Shown piece after piece: positions 5,973-8,268 of a stretch of DNA of 8,268 nucleotides (the stretch's first letter is position 1; every line of letters starts with the position of its first letter). The position numbers and the translations under genes were made by a program. The notes under the pieces were generated by a model, which ran no database searches, was not told where the DNA came from, and saw only the letters and a list, made by a program, of their open reading frames with translations. The DNA comes from Deltaproteobacteria bacterium (GTDB lineage: Bacteria; Desulfobacterota; SM23-61): positions 1 to 8,268 of the forward strand of contig JAPLIW010000647.1 of NCBI GenBank assembly GCA_026388915.1, read 5' to 3'.

Positions 5973-7250
5973 ATGTTTTATGATGTCATCATCATTGGCG
6001 CGGGGCTGGCCGGCCTCATGGCCGCGGAGGCGGCCCGGGAGCAGGGCGCTAGGGTTTTGATCCTGGCCAGGGGCATGGGTTCGCTGCCTTTGACCAGCGG
6101 CTGCATCGACGGGCTGGGATACTTCCCGAGCTCTTCCCCGGTGCCTGTCTCTTCTCCCCTTACCGCCTTGGGCCGATTCAAGGATTTTCACCCCCAGCAT
6201 CCATACTCCAAGGTTGGCAAAGAGAGAATCCTTTCCGCGCTGAACCGTTTTCAGGATCTGACCCGCTCGGGCGCCATTCCGTATGCCGGGCAATTCGATT
6301 CCAATTTCCTGATTCCCACGGCCCTGGGCACATATCATCCCACGTGCCTGGTTCCGGAGACCCTGAAGAACGGGATTCTTTCCCTGCCAGGGCGGGTTCT
6401 TCTTCTGGGTTTTGAAGGCCTCAAGGATTTTTCATCCTGGTTAGCGGCCGAGAATCTGAATCTCTTGCAAGCCCAGGGAAAGATCGCGCCCTCATTTCGG
6501 GCCGAAACCTTGGCCGGTCTGAGTTTGGGAGGAAAAGCCCTGAACAGTCTGAATCTGGCCGGAGCCTTCGATGGGGAAGACTTCCGGGATCGGTTCGCCC
6601 GGCAGGTTCAACCTTTATTGAAAAAAGGAGAGAAGCTGGGGCTGCCCGCGGTTCTGGGTTTCCGTTTCTCTCATCAGGCCTGGGCCGATCTTCAAAAAAA
6701 GCTGGGGACCGAAATCTTTGAAATCCCCCTTCCCCCTCCTTCTATCCCGGGGCTTCGCCTTTATAACCTGGTCCGGTCACACCTCCAGGGAAAAGGGGTG
6801 CGTACGATCATCGGTCTTTCGGTATTGAAACCCATAATGGAAGCAGGAGAAATTAAGGGAATTGTTCTCGGGGAGTCGAGGAAAAGCCCGGTCTACCGGG
6901 CATCCGCCTACGTGCTGGCCACCGGTAAATTCGTGGGCGGAGGGCTCGACGCGCAACGGAACAGGATTTTCGAGACCCTCTTCGACCTTCCAGTTCAATA
7001 CCCGCGGAACCGCAAGGAGTGGTTCAACACTAAACTCCTGACCGCCGCGGGCCAGCCCTTTAATTCCTTCGGGGTGGAGGTGAATGAAAACCTGCAGCCG
7101 GTTGACCCGGCCGGAAGGGTCGTTTACCGGAATCTCTTCGCCGCCGGGGGAATTTTGGCCCACGCCGACTCCATGGCCGAAAAATCCGGGGGCGGCGTGG
7201 CGATTTCCACCGGCTTTGTCGCCGGTGAATTAGCCGCAAAGACAAGATAA
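5973..7250 (+). CDS. glpB: Anaerobic glycerol-3-phosphate dehydrogenase subunit B
   Basis: GlpB is the second flavoprotein subunit of the GlpABC complex; it binds a flavin and is thought to help relay electrons from GlpA towards GlpC. The 425-residue product (E. coli GlpB is about 420) opens with a dinucleotide-binding motif DVIIIGAGLAGLMAA (4-18). The GlpB-type segment SLPLTSGCIDGLGYFPSS follows at about residues 37-54. The C-terminal flavin-contact region includes AAGGILAHADSMAEKSGGGVA (about 390-410). Its position between glpA and glpC fits the conserved glpABC order. ATG at 5973 starts two codons before the first beta strand, so no longer N-terminus is needed, but the upstream bases (ACTTCTATTTT) contain no Shine-Dalgarno. 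Confidence 0.93.
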   Translation: MFYDVIIIGAGLAGLMAAEAAREQGARVLILARGMGSLPLTSGCIDGLGYFPSSSPVPVSSPLTALGRFKDFHPQHPYSKVGKERILSALNRFQDLTRSGAIPYAGQFDSNFLIPTALGTYHPTCLVPETLKNGILSLPGRVLLLGFEGLKDFSSWLAAENLNLLQAQGKIAPSFRAETLAGLSLGGKALNSLNLAGAFDGEDFRDRFARQVQPLLKKGEKLGLPAVLGFRFSHQAWADLQKKLGTEIFEIPLPPPSIPGLRLYNLVRSHLQGKGVRTIIGLSVLKPIMEAGEIKGIVLGESRKSPVYRASAYVLATGKFVGGGLDAQRNRIFETLFDLPVQYPRNRKEWFNTKLLTAAGQPFNSFGVEVNENLQPVDPAGRVVYRNLFAAGGILAHADSMAEKSGGGVAISTGFVAGELAAKTR

Positions 7251-7437
7251 TTTAACCGCAGAGAGCGCAGAGCACGCAGAGATTTATAAAATAATTTCCA
7301 ACCACGAACTCGGGGATAAATTCAAATTCGAACAATGAAAGTGGCCCTGAGAGGTTTTAAGGTTTGGATTTCGGGTCATTTGGGTTTATTTCTAATTATA
7401 TATTTCCTCTGCGTTCTCTGCGTGCTCCGCGGTTAAA
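7251..7437. repeat. 187-bp element with 9-bp-periodic inverted arms between glpB and glpC
   Basis: The left arm is TTTA plus three 9-mers ending in CGCAGAG (ACCGCAGAG, AGCGCAGAG, CACGCAGAG; 7255-7281). The right arm is the reverse: CTCTGCGTT, CTCTGCGTG, CTCCGCGGT (7407-7433) plus TAAA. Aligned as an inverted repeat, the 31-base arms (7251-7281 and 7407-7437) differ at only four places. The interior has a second dyad: ATAAATTCAAA (7316-7326) pairs with TTTGGGTTTAT (7379-7389) with two G-U wobbles. It starts at the first base after the glpB stop and encodes no protein I can support. It resembles a non-autonomous inverted-repeat element (MITE-like) or a folded intergenic RNA; which one is not decidable here. 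Confidence 0.82.
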
Positions 7438-7448
7438 TTTTCCTTTTG

Positions 7449-7461
7449 TTTTTTTTTTTTT
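7449..7461 (+). other. 13-base T homopolymer abutting the glpC start codon
   Basis: An unbroken run of 13 T ends at the base immediately before ATG 7462-7464, preceded by TTTTCCTTTTG. No Shine-Dalgarno lies within 20 bases of the start. Such tracts vary in length by slippage and can also bind ribosomal protein S1 in the leader; either role here is inference. Confidence 0.85.
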
Positions 7462-8268
7462 ATGAAACCCAATATCGATCAATGCATCAAATGTTCCATC
7501 TGTAACGCCTACTGTCCGGTCCTGAAGGCCACGGGGCTCTTTCCCGGGCCGAAGCTGGCCGGGCCGGATGCGGAACGGTTTCGTCTTCAGAGGAAGGCCA
7601 TTCCCTCGGAGTGGTTGGAGTATTGCGACTACTGCAAGATCTGCGAGCGGGTCTGCCCGCAGAACGTTCCCATTCCCGACCTGCACATAAAATCCCGTCT
7701 GGCCTGGAAAAAGACCCGCAGGCCCCCCTTAAGGGACTGGCTCCTCGGCCACGCTTACCTTCTGCAGAAACTGGGAAGCTGGGCGGCTCCGATCTCCAAC
7801 TGGACCGCTGGATGGGGTTTTTCCCGCTGGCTCCTGGACCGGGGCCTGGGAATCGACCGGCGTACCCCCATGCCGTCTTACCGGCGAAAAACCTTTGCCC
7901 AATGGTTCCAATCCCGACCGCCGGGCAAAGGGAAGCCGCTGGCTTACTTTCATGGCTGCTACACGAATTATATCCAGCCCGATCTGGGCCGGACTCTGGT
8001 CGAGGTTCTGGAAAGAAACGGGTTTCAGGTTCGCGTCCCCCCGCAGGAATGCTGCGGCCTTCCACTGATCAGCAACGGTTTCTTTGACCTCGCTTCCCGG
8101 CTGGGAGAAAAAAATATCAAGCCCCTTCGGAAAACGATCGAGGATGGAACCGAAGTGGTCTTCTCTTCCCCCAGCTGCGGCATGACTTTGAAGGAAGAAT
8201 ACGAAACCGTCCTGAACCTCCCCGGTGCTTCGCTGCTCAAGGATCATGTCTTCGAAATATGCCAGTTC
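7462..8268 (+). CDS. glpC: Anaerobic glycerol-3-phosphate dehydrogenase subunit C (partial, 3' end outside window)
   Basis: GlpC is the iron-sulfur subunit that attaches GlpAB to the membrane and passes electrons to menaquinone. The first 269 residues are present (E. coli GlpC is about 396). Two 4Fe-4S ferredoxin motifs open the protein: Cys8, Cys11, Cys14, Cys18-Pro and Cys55, Cys58, Cys61, Cys65-Pro. The first CCG (heterodisulfide-reductase-like) domain follows, with FHGCYTNY (Cys166), PPQECCG (Cys197-Cys198) and SSPSCGM (Cys239). The second CCG domain would lie beyond the right edge. The start ATG at 7462 places the first cluster motif at the usual distance from the N-terminus; no alternative start exists in the T-rich sequence upstream. 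It follows glpB after a 211-base gap that is almost entirely repeat element plus poly-T, unusually long for adjacent subunits of one complex. Confidence 0.94.
   Translation, partial: MKPNIDQCIKCSICNAYCPVLKATGLFPGPKLAGPDAERFRLQRKAIPSEWLEYCDYCKICERVCPQNVPIPDLHIKSRLAWKKTRRPPLRDWLLGHAYLLQKLGSWAAPISNWTAGWGFSRWLLDRGLGIDRRTPMPSYRRKTFAQWFQSRPPGKGKPLAYFHGCYTNYIQPDLGRTLVEVLERNGFQVRVPPQECCGLPLISNGFFDLASRLGEKNIKPLRKTIEDGTEVVFSSPSCGMTLKEEYETVLNLPGASLLKDHVFEICQF

Noticed and set aside
7255..7433. CRISPR-like repetition of GCAGAG units
   Set aside because: The units are 9 bp, contiguous and without spacers, and the two groups are inverted relative to each other; no cas gene is nearby.
7407..7461. Intrinsic terminator made of the GC-rich right arm and the T run
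   Set aside because: The complementary arm is about 125 bases upstream and no compact GC-rich stem lies immediately before the T run; the T run also abuts a real start codon.
7487..8247. Minus-strand open frames opposite glpC
   Set aside because: GlpC cysteine motifs and CCG domain are intact on the plus strand; the antisense products are Arg/Pro/Ser-rich shadows.

Overview
The window looks like part of a chromosome from a moderately GC-rich, Gram-negative, probably anaerobic bacterium. The basis is GlpABC, the quinone-linked anaerobic glycerol-3-phosphate (G3P) dehydrogenase, together with a periplasmic-type ABC importer. Degenerate short-period repeats in the intergenic gaps give the feel of a sediment Desulfobacterota or related metagenomic genome, but that is an impression only; no marker gene here fixes the taxon. 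I see no rRNA, tRNA, CRISPR array, transposase or phage gene.

There are two divergent transcription units. On the minus strand, from 3275 down to the left edge, lies an AfuABC/FbpABC-type importer: a secreted substrate-binding protein (2148-3275), an ATPase (970-2049) and a permease (954 to beyond position 1). The permease carries an apparent single-base frameshift at 856-861 and is cut by the window edge. A strong hairpin (2082-2120) separates the binding-protein gene from the ATPase gene and probably reduces downstream expression. On the plus strand, from 3519 to the right edge, lie a HAD-IIA (NagD/phosphoglycolate/G3P-phosphatase type) phosphatase, then glpA, glpB and glpC (glpC cut by the edge). 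Candidate divergent promoters lie between 3353 and 3469.

GlpA (FAD plus a C-terminal [2Fe-2S] BFD-like domain) oxidises G3P to dihydroxyacetone phosphate. GlpB is its partner flavoprotein subunit, and GlpC (two 4Fe-4S sites plus CCG domains) anchors the complex and passes electrons towards quinone. The neighbouring phosphatase could convert G3P or a similar phosphate ester to the free alcohol. The importer belongs to a superfamily that includes iron, phosphonate and sugar-phosphate carriers, and its binding protein has no adjacent Tyr-Tyr pair of the iron-binding kind. The best hypothesis is therefore uptake of a phosphorylated small molecule feeding GlpABC. This is inference from gene neighbourhood and not shown by the sequence.

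The most unusual feature is in the non-coding DNA. All three gaps of the phosphatase-glpA-glpB-glpC run are filled with different short-period repeats: four 7-mers at 4314-4341, a 7-bp tandem array with dyad symmetry at 5891-5965, and a 187-bp element with 9-bp-periodic inverted arms at 7251-7437. None of the four start codons in this run has a recognisable Shine-Dalgarno sequence, and glpC starts directly after a run of 13 T.
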